This document shows positions 41,801 to 51,800 of a DNA stretch of 64,000 bases, piece after piece. A program made the position numbers and the translations under genes. The stretch is from Antedon mediterranea (lineage: Eukaryota > Echinodermata > Crinoidea > Comatulida > Antedonidae). The stretch lies in NCBI RefSeq assembly GCF_964355755.1, contig NC_092672.1, forward strand, positions 10,352,501 to 10,416,500, given 5' to 3'. Position 1 is the stretch's first letter, and each line of letters starts with the position of its first letter. Under the pieces are notes generated by a model. That model was not told the DNA's origin and made no database searches. It was given only the letters and a program-made list of their open reading frames with translations.

Positions 41801-44800
41801 AATTGAAATAGCGCATTGGGCCTAAGTAATTCTATTTTAAAGTTATAAACACTTGTTGCTATCTTCAAAGAAACTACATCTACTACTTTGACAGTGTGAT
41901 GAGCCCAAATATGGTAGTGCTAGTGCTATGGCATCATTTTTGTTTGTCATATAAAGTTTGATCATGGAGGTAAAAATTAGATTTTATACCTCCATAGTTT
42001 GATAGTGTAGACAGAGCTTAAGAGCGAAAGTTTGAAGATAAAAAATCAATAATTAGGTCAAAATGAATAAAACAGCAGCAAAATATAATACCAGTTGATA
42101 ACATAATAGACTTACCGTTTTCTAAAACGTTTCCAAAAACTGCGTTGTTGTGTGCATCAATAGTTGAACAGTTCCAGCGCCTATTGGCGAATTGAAATTG
42201 ACACTCGTGTATCGCGTTTACCGCTCCACCGCTGACGCTTTTCATAACCTCCGCGTTACGCTTACATATCTGTACCTGTTTGTTTATCAAGCCTGGTAAA
42301 TTATCACAGTCCGATGTTTTTATTGAAGATATACCCGAGGCGTGGATTGCTGACAAAGCCCTATAATTTAAACATGATAATAGATTAATTATAAAAGAAA
42401 CCTCAACCTTGCTTTCATCAGTACTTTTCCTGATCGATCTTTTTTCGTTCATTACTCTTCCCTCTTTCTCACATTTTACATTTCAAAAACATTATTAATT
42501 TAAAAACTAATGGCATAATCATAAAAACACAATAAAACTTTGATTGAAACATTTATACTTCTACAATATACAAAGTTTCTTGTCTCGTGCTAAAAAATAA
42601 ATTGGCCTAAAATTTGGAAAAAAAAAATTTTTTTTAAATGCAGTACTTTACACATTTTGCAATTTTGTTGCATAATCAAATTTTTAATTAATTAAAAATT
42701 ATAAATTTTAAGGTAAAATTGATTTATCATTTATTGTGATTAAGTATATTCTATTTTCGTGGACCTGTAACAAATAAAATGTTTAGTTATTTTAACTAAA
42801 TTTATTTCTCTACAAACAATGTATAAATCCTATCTTTCTCGCACAAAGTAAACCAACACCTATCTCACTATATTTTCTTTTAGTTTAAGCCAAATTTAAT
42901 GTTTTAAAAATAGATCTGTAGTTTTCTATCCATCTTCGTCTTTACGTTCACGTAAATACGATAAAGTAATACATTTCTACATTGATGTTCTAATACAATT
43001 ATGTCAACTTATGAAATATATGTGTCATAATGCAATACAATATTGTACACATATATAACCAATTAAACGCTCTAGATTCATAAATTTCTTGAAGACTAAT
43101 ATATTGATTTGTGTGACTAGTTTCGAAGGGAAATAAATATACACGAATTATACAGTGTATTCCAAATAAGCATAGCGTTGGCATAACACTACACGTGGTA
43201 TATGACACTTATTTGGCATTGTTTTACATTGTTTACAAGAATAAAAATAGTTTATCCAACCCAAGAGGATAGTAAATGGTCTTTACATGTAAACAAGTTT
43301 ATTTGTTTGACCCTATAAAGTTGTTAACAAATTACGTCCGTTTGGTCAATGTGGTTAAAGGAAAGTTGTAGGTGACATTAATCTGGACTCATAAAACTAT
43401 AAAATACGTCAATGTGTGTAGACTTCACATTCCACGTCTTCCTAACATGAGAATGACAATTATTACAATATAAAGACAGAGCAGACTGATGAAATTCATC
43501 TACCAAAATGTTACGTAATAATGTCGATTCGGTCAAAAAAAGAAAGAATGAGAGAAATTAATTATTTTCAAAATGAGGGAGGTCAAAACAGTTAGTAATC
43601 TCTCACTATTTGCTATTTTACATTTTTAAGAAATAATTGTGTTCATCATTCGTTATACCATCGTATTCGTAATTGGATGACCGCAATCGCTACCGTAAAT
43701 TATACATTGTCGATATGACCCAAGAAACAGCTAACAATAAAGTCACTTCATAAAACAAAATAAATTCCGGATTTCATTCCATTTTTTTTTCTATTTGGCC
43801 TAAAATCAAAAAGACGATGGTTATTTCTGGATGTAAATATACCTTACAAACGTTTTAGACATTTGATAACGGATTAGGGTGGTACAAAAGAGGAAGTATA
43901 TGTGGAGAGATGTATAGGATAAATGCCACTCAATCACCACTCCTGACTGCGCTAATTGGGTTGCTTTGGTTTGTTTTCACGACAGTTATACCATTCATCA
44001 CGGTAAATACTAAAAGAGTACAGTAAACACTGACAATTGCACGTTTACGTTAAAACAACTTAAAACAATCAATATTACAACGAAATAATTAGTTTAGCTT
44101 TAAACGAGGTCTCTGACAACCAATTTATTTTAAGACGGTCTATACTTGCGCAATATTAAAGAAACTATAAACGGCTCATGGGAATTAAACAAACAACATT
44201 GCTGTATCGTCTCTGGACTGGCATGTTGCATAATGTTATTTTTAATGTAGGCCTACAATAGAATAGAGTATCAACTGCGGCATGAATCCGGGACCGATTT
44301 CAGAAATGCATAGTTTAGTCGCGGTGTGGTATCGACACACTTTGGAGAACTAATTCGCTCAGATATAGTGCGTTCCGTTGCTTCGTTTTGTGGTGGTACC
44401 TTGTCAGTTGTATTATCGGAATTGTTAAGAGGCATCAACAAGTCATTACTAGGACATATCCGCACTGAGCGTTTTTACCACGATCATTCCGGTCATTTTG
44501 ATATCCCATGTAGCCTTATACTGTATGGACACTGCAAAACTGTGTTTATAACAAACACTCTCTATTAAAATATAGATAATCTATAGGCCTACTAATTGAA
44601 ATACATAATATTCATTCCATGTTTAGATATAATTTTTTTTAAAGGAAAGTGGAAATAAGAAAATACAACATCAAATACAAAACTATTGTTTTCTTTTAAG
44701 CCATAACGAACTACTATTTAAGTTGAAGATTAGTGTAAATTATGAGTACAGGTTGTGGGGTTACCGCTGGCATCCATATAGCATTTTAAATCAGTTAGTT

Positions 44801-47800
44801 AGCGTCTGATTCTGCTTGTACTAAATCTTATTCTGATTGTTTTGCTAAATAACTATAGAGTACAGTGCTGCTCGAATCTGTTTATAGTTACTTTCAAGTT
44901 CCGGTAGTTAATCGCGATGAAATTCTACTTAACAAAGATATTAATGTCAAAAGCGTGGGGGTGTGCATGGTATGGTAGAAGAAAAATCACGATTAGTACC
45001 TTTTAGGTTAAATGAGCGATTTTACACAACGGTATGTTAACCCAAATAAAATCCATGTTAATTTCACCACTGGGACTCAAATGTTCTCAGTGGGAATAGA
45101 TGTAAAGAGTTATTTCTTGTTTGTACTTAAAACTTATTGTCAATTATCGATAGGCTAACACTTAGACCCTGTTCAGACCCATGGCGTTAGACCGTTTTAG
45201 CGTACAACGTTACTATCAAGGTCACGTTACAAACCGCAGAGAAAAAAACGAGGTGTTCAGACCCATAGCGTACGATTATCGTTACAACGGAAGTACGTCA
45301 TCCAGGTTGTTTCTAGTTGCATATTCATGTACTCTTACCCACGTGTTTTCATCATTATTTCCACTGTATATAGGCCTAGATCTCAGCCCTACAATTATGA
45401 CAAAATTTGCCGTAAATAAAACATACCTCAGCATTTATTTAAGAAAAATATAGTAAAGCCAAATTTCTGTTTCTATTGTTTTTATTTTGTTTGTAGTAAA
45501 AAACATTTTCCCCAGGCTCTTGTGTTACGAAAATAAAGCAGGCCTCGTAATGATGAAGAAAAAAATGATTGTGATTAGTCTATCCAGTCCAGTCAAAGAT
45601 ATATATTCTTTGGTCCAGTCGGTTCAAAATAACCCTTAACTTGCTAATAAAAGGGACAGCTCCCCTTGTTTGTTTACTGATTTTTTTAGGAGTTAGGGGG
45701 TTTTCAGCATTAAACTTGTCCAGTCTAGTCTGCCTTGTATGAATGAGTGACTTGATGTCCCAGGCTAGTTTTTAGCTTGAATGAAATGCGTGAATGGCTC
45801 TAGGCCTAGCTAGGCCTAAAAGTGGATGGGATCGTAGTCCCTATGTTTAAATACAAGGTGCATGTATTTATGTCATTTGTTAGAAAATATAATGGTAATC
45901 AGTTGATAGTAGTTTGTAGCCTTTGTAACAGTTGTATTTGTAGTTTAGTTAGGCCTTATTTATTCTGGCCTTTTTGTTATTGAAATCCATCTCACACATT
46001 GACGATACAAAAGATGTCAGCCTAGGTCAAACCTTGTTTCGCGTCATAACAGGAAACGTTCTGATTGGATACAACGTTGACTTACAGTAGCGTCGTACGC
46101 TAAAACGGTACTATCAACCGTTTTCCACTACAACGCTACAACCGTTGTACGACGCGTTGTACGCTAATCCCCAACTGTTCAGACACACATTCTTTTAGCG
46201 TCGTACGCTAAAACGGTCTAACGCCATGGGTCTGAACAGGGCCTTAGGGTTTTTTTATTGGGTGATCTGAACTCAGAAAGGTTTTTGGGGCAAAAGTTTA
46301 ATCATGTTTACACATTATTTGCGTAACTACTTCTTTACTATCTACATCAAGAGAATTTATGTTAGAAATGGTGACATATTAGATACATTGGTGACATTAG
46401 TGACATTGTTAAGTGGTCACAGTAGGCATTTTTATGTTGTGTGTACGACAAATATAAATCGAACATTGTAAGGATTTCATAAGGTGAAAAAGTGATGAAT
46501 TCATATAAATTACTACCTGTGACCTATGTATGGGAAACACAGTGAATGTTTTAATACCCTACACAGTTTCGTTTTGGAAACTATTTTTAGACAATACACA
46601 TATATATACCGATACTGTTACACTTGTAAAAACCTAACTTTTTAAACTTTTTCCAAACTTTGAGGGCGCCTTCTGTAGGAAAAACACCGCCTCATGACAT
46701 AGTCTAATGTAATCAGTCGTAAACTGTACGCACTATTAAATCCATGTTGTTTTAATGTGACTAGCAATTATTTAATTTCGGACGAAACTTTGTCCAAGGA
46801 CCTTAGTGTAACAATGTATTCGTTTGGATGAAACTAGCTCATGAATTTGTCCTTGTGACAATTTAACCTGCCCAAACCATGATGCACCTACTGTCATTAC
46901 TTATATTTTAGACGTAAGTAGGCTATAATCATGAAAAACACATCAACACTAAGTAATGTGTATTTTTCAAACTATAAATAGAGGCCTTACCCTAATATTC
47001 ATGAATTAAAACAATTTGTTGTTGTTTCTGCAAAAAATTAATGAGTTTCCTCTTTTTCGAAAGACCAGACTGGTAAACAGGAGGCAGCCGCCAAACAGGT
47101 ACTTCTCTTAATAATCAATTAATTTATCGCATACCGCTCATTTTGTATAAAAATCACAAGACATTCGGGCGTGGACTGTGTTGAGATCCACTTTAACATA
47201 TGTCTAATTATTATGAATACCTTCAAATAATATTCTTATACTTATGCATACGCGCTAGATGTGATTAATTTAAAGTGAGCATTTGTCACGAACTTGTACT
47301 TAACCTTATGTTTTAAACATTAATTATTATATACCGGTACCACTACGGAACGACACGATCACAATCTCCAGTCTGTTTCGCAAATATTCGAAAATACCAA
47401 CACATTATAAGCTAATTTTGTTCAAGCTGTAATCTCCATTTTGGAATTAGTTTGAAAACAATGTATACTTTTTATAAGTGGTACGTACATATTAATATTG
47501 ACAGTCGATCAGTGAAAAATACGACCATAAATTGCATAAATTCCACCTACAAGCGACCGTGGCACTCAGACATGGTGTGGGGTCGGTTAAAACAAACCAT
47601 TCACACTAAATTTCAAACGTTACAGCTATTTATTAAAACAGACATTTTAATTACCAGGGTCAATGGTAAAATCATATAAATTCTTGTTTCATTAGCCTCG
47701 CTGTCATCGCGTGCAGTGCGCTTTGATACAGTTGCGTTCCAAGTTATGCAGGCCAACTGACCAATCAGATGGTTAAAGTATCTGCTTCCAACATTACAAT

Positions 47801-50800
47801 TATACCGTTTATAAGTGAAGTCTATATTGGTACGATATTGTATTGCTAGTGTTTGTGTCTGTTTCACAAATACAAATGAAATTACAATAAATTGAAATTG
47901 TAAGATACGATATAAGAACGTTGGTGATGAAATATATTTTCAAAGGACAAACATGAACAAATATATGAGCCTATCACCCGGAATTTATAATGTGTTTTAC
48001 TGTAACAGCAATGCTGTAGTAAATATGTTTTTAAATATATTCTTAACATAATTTATACGGTTTACGTTAGCACCAAGCAGACTGTGTTTATTAAAAGTGT
48101 ACAGGCTTACTAAAATGTTACAAATTTTGTATCAATTGAGTTAGCATGGTCTAATTTCTCTCCTTTAATATTTTAACCTCTTTCTTTGCTTTATTCATAC
48201 TTTAATAGATACCATGTGTTAGGTGAAATAAAATCTAGAAAAATATTATTTCACTACTTCACGCACCAATTTCCGAACCGGATGCACGAGTCAAAATGTT
48301 GAAGAATCCAACGAGCACTAATTATTTAGTACGTTTATTGGGCCTTCTTTTCGATTTATGTTAGCTTAGAAAAGCAATCACTTGTACCACAAGTATATCA
48401 ATAAACCTAGGCTTATTAAACCATCAATACTCTATGATTAATGAATGGTCAGACGCGTGAAATACGTCCTATGGGGAGTACCATTATATCGTGCAATGAC
48501 CCCTAATATTATTTCAAAATAAAACAGGCTACCCTAGATAACAAACGAAAGTATAAAAAACTGAAGTTTTGGACTCTCAAGTGGGCATCCCCGAAGAGTT
48601 TAATATACGTGGAAGTAACACGTAACTATTAGTAACTTATGGTAGTTTTCTCACAAATTAAATACAGAAAATACATATGATGTTGGTCAGAGGCGGTGCT
48701 ATTATTTATGTATTTCGGAAGAGTGATTGTTCTCACAGTACAGTTTATGGAATAATATCCAATGTAAGTAGCCATGCGAATTGATTCATAGCCACCGTCA
48801 TTTTTTCCTTGACTTCCCTTGGATATATTAACATAATTCAAATCATGTGAACTATAAGTAGGGCCTGAATGTGTCCATATCTCTGTGACCGACTGCACTG
48901 GTTCTGATAATACTATTACAATCGAAATGAAATAGTCAGATTAATCGTTCAGAGGCTTTATTCAGAACATAATTTGGCTGAATTTATCGACAGGTTGTGT
49001 TTTATCTGCTAATGAGGAAAACAACAATAAGTCGGAAATTTGCAATATCATTTTGATTATGACGAAGATGAAATGATGACAACGAAGATGCTATATGATG
49101 ATGAATAATGTCGATGAGAAAGATTTGATGTCAATGAAGAAGATGATGTTTTTTTAAGAAGATGATGCCACTGAACTGGTGATGTCAATGAAAACTAATG
49201 ATGATGTCAATGAAGACGGTGATTAAGAAGAGAATGGGATTGCATCGAAGAAGATTATGTCTTCTTAAGAAGAAGATGATGCCAATAAAGACTATTGATG
49301 ATGTCAATGCAGAGGATTATGTCAAAGATGACGATGTCGATTAAGAGAAGAGGATGACATGGCATTGAAGAAGATGATGTCTTTTTAAGAAGAAGATGAT
49401 GTCACTGAAGAAGATTATATCAAAGATGACGATGTTGATTAAGAGAAGAGGATGGCATGGCATTGAAGAAGATGATGTCTTTTTAAGAAGAAGATGATGT
49501 CACTGAAGAAGATTATATCAAAGATGACGATGTCGATTAGGAAGAGGATAGGATGGCATTGAAGAACATGATGTCTTTTTAACATGATGATGCCAATGAA
49601 GAATAATGATGATGTCAATGAAGGAGATGCCACCGATAACGATGTCGATTAAGAAGAGTGGTCTTGGCATTGAGGAAGGTGAGTTCAATGAAGAAGATAA
49701 TCTGATGTCATTGAAGAGGATGTGATGGCATTAAAGAAGATGTCTTTTAAAGAAGATGATGTCAATGAAAAATAATGATGAAGTCGATGAAGAAGATGAT
49801 GTTGCGGGCGTGCCAATAGAGAAGATGTTGGTGATATTGACGACGCAAATGATGATGATTATGATGTTTCTGAAGAAGAAGATAATCAAGATATCAGTAA
49901 TGAAAATAAGGACGTCACGTCAAGATAGAAAGATGGCACGAAGGAGGAAAAGATGACCAATGACGGACATGAGTTGGAGGACTACAGTACGACGGTATAA
50001 CGAAGGCGACGACGGCGTGACGTTGAAAGTAATACGTGGCTATATTCAAACCTGATTCAAACGATATAATAATACTAGCGGAACTTTTAAAGTTCAATTC
50101 AATTAAGCAAATCCAGTTGCATAATTAACACAAATAGCAGGACTATATAAATACCTAAATACCATTCCGACCCGATTACTTGAGTATTAAAAATACATAG
50201 TTGAGCCGCATTGGCGTTTCTTCAAACAGTTACAACAAATTAATTTTAAATCAATAAGTGTATACGTGCACTTGTTACAAGTAAAATACGGGCTGCTGCG
50301 TTCGGGCAATAAATAGACATAAATCATAAAACATAAACTCAATTATACAAACATATGTACATTGCAATTTATCTAGCTGTGTCGGAATCTATATGGATCT
50401 AACGAAGTTACGCTCCTGCTATGCGTTTTGAGAAATCAAATGTATTGTATCTATAAATAGAGAAAGTTTATATTAATAACAAGTAGGCCTACATGTCTAT
50501 AATCTGTTTTTTTTTTACTCCTGTGTGAATCCCGGTGTGAATCCGTGTTTTCAGGCGATGTTACTATCTAGAGTAGGCCTACTATCAACAATTTGTATGA
50601 ATAAAGGTTTCACATTATTCAAATTGCCAGAATGTGTGTAGTGTTGTTGCAGTTTAGCTACCTTCTTCGCTCTAATTTCGATTGAGCATGATACAACGCA
50701 TGGTGAAGTTACTATAATACCAGTATAATAACTAAAGCATGGTCTAGAATAACTACTGTATAATGTTGGTTTAAACTAAACAAATTAACTTAATATTCCC

Positions 50801-51800
50801 TGTACCTTATTTTCTTAAGTAGGTTAGTTGTATAGCAATAGCCAACTGTACTCATCATATCATATTGTATGCTATTAAATTGTGTGTAGCCATTTGCCGT
50901 ATTGTTTATCACATGGATAATCTATGGATTTCTAAACCATACATAGGTTTAGTAAAATGTCTACCCACACGGATACGTAACAAAACCTAGGCTAATCAAA
51001 CGATTATTTAGTTATTGGGACGTACTGTAATATCAGACGTATAGTTATCTGGGCCTAAGTTTTTGTAGATAGGCGATGACAACTAACTTAGGTCTGACTT
51101 CTTAACCTTCGGAAACGTTATAAAACTAGCTATGCATTCCGGTGATATGGGCTATACCTATAAATTGTATTCACAACATAATTTACCCTTCAAAACACTA
51201 ACACAAAAACATAGTAATATATGATCGTTTTATGATACATCAGGGTCGTATGTACAAACCACTGTCATCAATTTACACTGTACCGTAAATACGGTATTAT
51301 TATTATAAACTGACGACGGCATGAAAAGTAAATCAAAACAGGGGTTACGTTTATTTATGCATTTAGTTTTCACGTGGACATAAAACTGTTATATTTTATG
51401 GATTTTCTCCATTTACCAATTTTAGATCGGTGTTTTAACTTCTTTGGGGTCTTAAAAAGGATTGTTTTAAATTGTAAAGACCTTATATGAAAAGACTCAC
51501 TCACAGAAGTTGATAATACGTCAAAACAAACAAAACAAAACAAAACATAAAAATAATAAAGTTCGGTATATATATAAAAGGGTCCCAATTCAATTAGAGT
51601 CTGCTGAAGAGACCTCTCTTGATAATAGAAATAAAAGCTGGAACATTAAATTACAGAAAGAAGTGATGTATTTTAGAATGATAATAAGCAATAAAAACTA
51701 CTTACAACCAGGCACTTGCATTACATCCAACAAGTAGGTAGACGAGTGCAAAAATCCAAAGAAAATATTGTGGTGTAGGCCTATAATATTTCCACTGCAT
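14634..51800 (-). CDS. Wnt4: Wnt4, secreted signalling ligand (complete, 5 exons)
   Basis: Exons on the minus strand are 51706-51800, 42116-42360, 18435-18709, 15183-15475 and 14634-14808. They join in frame to 360 residues; human WNT4 has 351. Residues 1-32 form a signal peptide with the hydrophobic core [14 protein letters not shown] count all 24 canonical Wnt cysteines. CHGVSGSC carries the palmitoleoylated Ser (residue 221), and RWNCST holds the conserved N-glycosylation site. Assignment to Wnt4 rests on [33 protein letters not shown] and [17 protein letters not shown]. Wnt proteins are lipidated in the ER, secreted, and bind Frizzled receptors with co-receptors. The start ATG at 51800-51798 is followed directly by the signal peptide and has A at -3. 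Repeats fill the introns. No truncation or frameshift is seen. Confidence 0.96.
15183..15475 (-). CDS. Wnt4: Wnt4 exon 4 (lipidation site)
   Basis: It starts [20 protein letters not shown] with the lipid-bearing Ser, then [24 protein letters not shown] and PSPDFC. Donor GTATGT. Reading through the donor adds codons with no Wnt similarity. Confidence 0.96.
16345..17075. repeat. GACGTC-rich tandem satellite (about 63-bp unit, 127-bp higher-order period)
   Basis: Units carry GTGGACGTC every 25-40 bases, with alternating spacers TAATATACCCCTTATA and TACCCCTTTTTT. Identical blocks restart 127 bases apart (for example 16418 and 16545). The array opens overlapping reading frames up to 126 codons on the plus strand, which are repeat artefacts. 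Confidence 0.93.
17085..17203 (-). mobile_element. tRNA-derived SINE fragment (same family as 40180-40466)
   Basis: It shares TTATATAGCGC, ATTATTACCCCAGT, ACGTATGGAAACAT and CAGCGCAAAGTTGTGTCT with the fuller copy, in the same order and orientation. The tRNA-like head is missing. Confidence 0.7.
18435..18709 (-). CDS. Wnt4: Wnt4 exon 3
   Basis: It encodes [20 protein letters not shown], then [15 protein letters not shown] and [13 protein letters not shown], ending [10 protein letters not shown]. Acceptor CTTTTAG and donor GTAAGT; it ends in phase 0. Confidence 0.96.
18833..18890. repeat. ACCGAC-type short tandem repeat
   Basis: Imperfect ACCGAC/CAACTG repeats lead into CGACCGACATAGTGA. The same sequence ends a second array at 21553-21620. 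Confidence 0.6.
19406..19570. mobile_element. MITE family B, copy 1
   Basis: A foldback of about 165 bp whose ends read ATTGGTTTCCA and its inverse, with inner arms sharing ACGCAACGCAA. It is non-coding and lies 12 bases from copy 2. Confidence 0.7.
19583..19767. mobile_element. MITE family B, copy 2 (best preserved)
   Basis: The termini are TAAAGCgTGGTTCCCACTAG and the inverted CTAGTGGGAACCAAGCTTTA. Inner arms carry GACGCAACGCAAGGACGTAA and, around the centre, GACCAATaACAAGCGAT. The whole unit can fold into one long hairpin. Confidence 0.8.
19868..20050. mobile_element. MITE family A, copy 1
   Basis: The left end AGCTCTGTCTACACTATCAA is matched, diverged, by TTTGATATAGTG at the right. The centre has about four copies of a 21-22 bp unit around ATATCACTACCATATTTGGG. 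Confidence 0.78.
21553..21620. repeat. ACCGACAG microsatellite
   Basis: A tandem array of GACCGACA variants ending in CGACCGACATAGTGAACC, related to the array at 18833. Confidence 0.75.
22993..23074. mobile_element. MITE family B, partial copy
   Basis: The right half ends GTGGGAACCAAGCTTTAG and contains TTGCGTTGCGT. The left terminus is lost. Confidence 0.6.
24175..24320. mobile_element. MITE family B, copy 4
   Basis: It starts AAGCTTGGTTCCCACTA and ends CCTAGTGAGAACCAAG, with the inner GACGTAACGCAACGCAAGCG arm. A degraded relative follows directly (24323-24432). Confidence 0.75.
25567..25876 (-). repeat. 5S rRNA-like sequence (pseudogene or 5S-derived SINE)
   Basis: On the minus strand, 25876-25767 follows eukaryotic 5S rRNA. 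It has ACCACGTTGAA, AGTTAAGCAACG (A-box region), CTTGGATGGGAGACC (C box, intact) and GGGTGCTGT. About four bases are missing between GATCA and AGTTAAG, with many substitutions. Sequence down to about 25567 may be the body of a SINE3-type element. A functional gene would be about 120 bases with intact ends, so I favour a retroposed or decayed copy. Confidence 0.75.
27857..28689. repeat. Giant foldback palindrome, two arms of about 400 bp
   Basis: The left arm (27857-28252) and right arm (28280-28689) are reverse complements over their whole length apart from scattered differences, around a 27-base loop. The outer third is built of repeated GAATGAAATGTTTT units. The inner third is unique sequence, including CCTTTACAGAGA and GGTACCCTCATCTCC. 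The 98- and 107-codon open frames on opposite strands are mirror images caused by the palindrome. Confidence 0.93.
30128..30283. mobile_element. MITE family A, copy 2
   Basis: The left end carries GCACTATCATACTTTATGTGA and the right end AGTTTGATAGTGTAAACAAA. Internal ATATCACTACCATA and ATCACAACCATATTTGG units are present. Confidence 0.75.
33290..33750. other. GC-richer block in Wnt4 intron 2
   Basis: This stretch is visibly less AT-rich than its surroundings and carries a 76-codon open frame with no recognisable motif. It is a candidate conserved non-coding element; I cannot support a gene. Confidence 0.3.
34762..34797. mobile_element. MITE family A, solo terminus
   Basis: AAAGCTCTGTCTCCACTATC is followed by the palindrome TCAAACTAGTTTGA, as at the right end of copy 1. 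The rest of the element is missing. Confidence 0.6.
34838..34848 (-). repeat. tRNA B-box-like remnant
   Basis: The minus strand reads GGTTCGAATCC, the perfect pol III B box. No tRNA fold can be completed around it, so it is probably a SINE relic. Confidence 0.4.
34932..35103. mobile_element. MITE family A, copy 3
   Basis: It starts CTACACTATCAAATGTTATG and ends TTTTACAGTGTAGACAAAGC. Internal ATATCACTACCATATTTGGG is present. Confidence 0.75.
37058..37190. mobile_element. MITE family B, copy 5 (right end lost)
   Basis: AAGCTTGGTTCCCACTAGGA at the left is followed by ACGCAACGCAAGGACGTAA and the central ATCACAAGCGAT. The right terminus is missing. Confidence 0.7.
37588..37843 (+). promoter_or_regulatory. 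Promoter-like block with a repeated 17-mer and TATA box
   Basis: TTAAACCAGGCCGGTGC occurs at 37588-37604 and again at 37790-37806, each followed by a diverged TTCC/CGGG-rich tail. TATATAAG lies at 37836-37843, about 30 bases after the second copy. No downstream gene is recognised; only a 17-codon frame starts at 37927. It could be a retroelement promoter or a non-coding RNA promoter. Confidence 0.3.
39685..39954 (+). pseudogene. Possible piggyBac-type transposase C-terminal relic
   Basis: The frame ends with [20 protein letters not shown], which resembles the CxxCxVPLC...YH zinc-binding tail of piggyBac-like transposases. The rest of the 88-codon frame shows no catalytic Asp motifs. This is a weak resemblance only. 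Confidence 0.2.
40180..40466 (-). mobile_element. tRNA-derived SINE with ATT-repeat tail
   Basis: Read on the minus strand, it has a perfect B box GGTTCGAATCC (about 40443-40453). A body follows containing GGGTACCCAGTTAGATC and GCGCTGGTTACC. The conserved 3' end GCGCTATATAAATG runs into (ATT)n at about 40185-40205. No convincing A box is seen, so the 5' end may be truncated. This body type recurs in many marine invertebrate genomes. Confidence 0.75.
41885..42022. mobile_element. MITE family A, copy 4
   Basis: It ends TTTGATAGTGTAGACAGAGCTT and contains GAGCCCAAATATGGTAGTG, the family core inverted. A hairpin (ATGGAGGTA / TACCTCCAT, 41964-41995) sits inside it. It lies only 94 bases from Wnt4 exon 2. 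Confidence 0.65.
42116..42360 (-). CDS. Wnt4: Wnt4 exon 2
   Basis: It covers [20 protein letters not shown] and [12 protein letters not shown], the N-terminal alpha-helical Wnt domain with four cysteines. The acceptor TTATAG is pyrimidine-poor. Donor GTAAGT leaves one base of a Gly codon. Confidence 0.94.
45166..46243. mobile_element. Non-autonomous DNA transposon, about 1.08 kb, with 40-bp TIRs
   Basis: The termini at 45166-45205 and 46204-46243 are inverted copies over about 40 bases, differing only at the outermost base. They start CCCTGTTCAGACCCATGG. CTTAG flanks both ends (45161-45165, 46244-46248) as a 5-bp target duplication. GTCGTACGCTAAAACGGT recurs in subterminal positions, and GTTCAGACCCATAGCGTAC repeats near the left end. 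No transposase frame is present. Confidence 0.88.
49057..49970. repeat. GATGAT-rich minisatellite with a 98-bp period
   Basis: GAAGATGATGTC-type sequence throughout. The block around CAAAGATGACGATGTCGATT recurs at 49323, 49421 and 49519, giving a 98-base period. Frames are broken by stops, so an acidic Asp/Glu protein is not encoded as such. Confidence 0.85.
51706..51800 (-). CDS. Wnt4: Wnt4 exon 1 (signal peptide)
   Basis: It encodes 31 codons plus TT of the next Leu codon. The donor GTAAGT at 51705 is strong, and phase 2 matches exon 2. The junction SAWL-ALSAIHA parallels SNWLYLAKLSS of human WNT4. The genome-wide motif TAGGCCTAC falls inside this coding exon. Confidence 0.9.

Larger units (their letters stand above)
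18710..42115 (-). other. Wnt4 intron 2 (23.4 kb), repeat-rich
   Basis: No exon of another gene is supported. It contains most copies of MITE families A and B, the foldback palindrome, the 5S-like repeat and a SINE. Two relatively GC-rich blocks (33290-33750 and 37370-37870) stand out from the AT-rich background. Confidence 0.8.
42361..51705 (-). other. Wnt4 intron 1 (9.3 kb)
   Basis: No nested gene is supported. It holds the TIR element at 45166-46243 and the 98-bp-period repeat at 49057-49970. The rest is unremarkable AT-rich sequence. Confidence 0.8.

Noticed and set aside
43051-43208. Minus-strand frame containing FNWLY before a GT, first taken as Wnt4 exon 1.
   Set aside because: Its donor (GTGTAC) is poor and the peptide before it is not a clean signal peptide. 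The exon at 51706-51800 fits in phase, donor strength and signal sequence.
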